A DNA stretch of 9,567 nucleotides. It comes from Betaproteobacteria bacterium. GTDB taxonomy: Bacteria; Pseudomonadota; Gammaproteobacteria; Burkholderiales; SG8-39. Location of the stretch: the NCBI GenBank assembly GCA_005881355.1, contig VBDM01000002.1:1-9567 (forward strand), written 5' to 3'. Each line of letters begins with the position of its first letter. Within the stretch, counting starts at the first letter, position 1. Below are positions 8,897 through 9,567 of this stretch, in pieces. The notes beneath the pieces are model-generated. The model saw only the letters and a program-made list of their open reading frames with translations. It was not told the DNA's origin and searched no databases. Position numbers and translations under genes: made by a program.

Positions 8897-9480
8897 TCAA
8901 TCCCGCTTTTCGCCGATCCTGCCTTCTCTTCCAGCGACCAGATTGAGGATATTGCTCTTGTGGCGCCAGACGAGCAGCGCCGACATCAGGAGCACGGCAG
9001 GCAACATCGGTCCCAGCTCGAATCCGAGCAGCAACATGAAAAACGCGTAAGCCGGCGCAAACACCGCCGAGACGATGGCTGCAAGCGATGAATAGCGGAA
9101 GAAGAGCGCGACGATGATCCAGGTCGCGATCGCGGCAAGGCCGAGCCACGGATGGATCGCGAGCAGGATCCCGCCCGCAGTGGATACACCTTTGCCGCCC
9201 TTGACACCGCGACCGCGCAAGCCGCGACGCCGGTCGCATCCACGCCGTAGGCTGCCGCGAAGCGCTGCGCCAGGTACACCGCGAGCCACCCCTTGCCTGC
9301 GTCGCCTGCGAGCGTAAGCAGCGCCGCGAGCATTCTGCCGGTGCGAAGCACATTGGTCGCTCCCGGGTTGCCCGAACCGTAGGTGCGCGGGTCGGGAAGC
9401 CCGAAGGCGCGGCTCACCATGACGGCGAACGAGAGCGACCCGATCAGGTATGCGATCAAAATAAATACGGCGGCGGGCAT
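8897..9480 (-). pseudogene. plsY: Glycerol-3-phosphate acyltransferase PlsY, broken by a short deletion
   Basis: PlsY is the membrane enzyme that acylates glycerol-3-phosphate from acyl-phosphate, the first step of phospholipid synthesis. From the ATG at 9480 the first frame gives MPAAVFILIAYLIGSLSFAV (first membrane helix), the GSGNPGATN motif at 35-43, and DAGKGWLAVYLA to about residue 92 (9205). The next recognisable part, KGGKGVSTAGG and the remaining helices to NILNLVAGREG, is in another frame (9202-8897). Between them the family has about 12 residues including the conserved G-H-x-F-P segment; here those are missing. A deletion near 34 bp at about 9203/9204 explains both the loss and the frame change. 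Read through the junction the halves total about 193 residues, close to full length (about 205). It converges on tsaD with a 9-nt gap. It is either a true pseudogene or an assembly error. Confidence 0.85.
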
Positions 9481-9490
9481 GGGGTTCCAC

Positions 9491-9496
9491 TAAAAT
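9491..9496 (+). promoter_or_regulatory. Possible -10 box in the plsY-folB spacer
   Basis: TAAAAT is one base from consensus and points toward folB, but no -35 box is seen at 16-18 bp. The 51-nt spacer must serve both divergent genes, and I see no better signal for plsY. Confidence 0.3.
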
Positions 9497-9531
9497 TCGC
9501 GGCAAGAGTTTAAACCCAAAAACGCCCCGCC

Positions 9532-9567
9532 TTGGACGCCGTCTTCATCCGCCAGCTCCGCCTGCAA
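9532..9567 (+). CDS. folB: Dihydroneopterin aldolase FolB, N-terminus only
   Basis: Only 12 codons are in the window: a TTG start followed by DAVFIRQLRLQ. This matches the opening of FolB proteins (M-D-x-[IV]-F-I-R-x-L-[RK]-[VL]), which make the pterin precursor of folate. The divergent plsY/folB arrangement is common in betaproteobacteria and supports the call. There is no clear ribosome-binding site, and the gene runs off the right edge. Confidence 0.6.
   Translation, partial: MDAVFIRQLRLQ

Noticed and set aside
9205..9480. Two separate overlapping membrane protein genes instead of one broken plsY
   Set aside because: The halves hold complementary, ordered PlsY motifs, and the frame outside each half gives Arg/Ser-rich nonsense.

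Overview
The window is a GC-rich chromosomal segment that reads as a betaproteobacterium (Burkholderiales, Nitrosomonadales or Rhodocyclales type; I cannot fix the family). Three things support this. The gene order rpsU - yqeY - dnaG - rpoD, with tsaD divergent upstream and a plsY/folB divergent pair next to it, is the usual betaproteobacterial macromolecular-synthesis locus. A Bug/TctC-type periplasmic solute-binding protein is present, a family greatly expanded in that class. DnaG and RpoD have betaproteobacterial-looking sequences.

Layout, left to right. Positions 1-743 (+) hold the 3' part of an alpha/beta hydrolase resembling meta-cleavage C-C hydrolases. Positions 793-1758 (-) hold a secreted Bug/TctC solute-binding protein. 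Positions 1829-2281 (-) hold a small secreted SnoaL/NTF2-like protein, starting only 29 nt downstream of a CAU-anticodon tRNA (2311-2384, -; best read as tRNA-Ile2). Positions 2458-7697 (-) hold the macromolecular-synthesis operon: rpsU, yqeY, dnaG and rpoD, transcribed right to left. tsaD (7835-8887, +) diverges from rpsU and converges on a broken plsY (8897-9480, -). The last 36 bases (9532-9567, +) are the beginning of folB. No gene-free stretch exceeds 300 bases; the longest gaps (about 100-140 bases) carry promoters, a terminator-like hairpin and repeat debris.

The core genes serve translation initiation and fidelity (S21, TsaD, and a tRNA whose U36 makes it a likely t6A37 substrate), replication priming (DnaG) and housekeeping transcription (sigma-70). 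Signals are visible at each step of the operon: a promoter with a palindrome over its -10 box before rpsU, a terminator/attenuator hairpin after rpsU, a promoter-like sequence before dnaG, a perfect extended -10 box inside the end of dnaG, and a GTGA stop/start overlap joining dnaG to rpoD.

I see no new defence system, mobile element or CRISPR array. The most unusual items are: RpoD carries an extra N-terminal block of roughly 200 residues rich in Lys/Arg/Glu/Ala, with an 11-residue tandem repeat, predicted to be a long charged helix; plsY is frameshifted by what looks like a clean deletion of about 34 bp; and small GGATC/GGATTG-type repeat sequence occurs both in the rpsU-yqeY spacer and, in frame, in the C-terminal coding region of tsaD.
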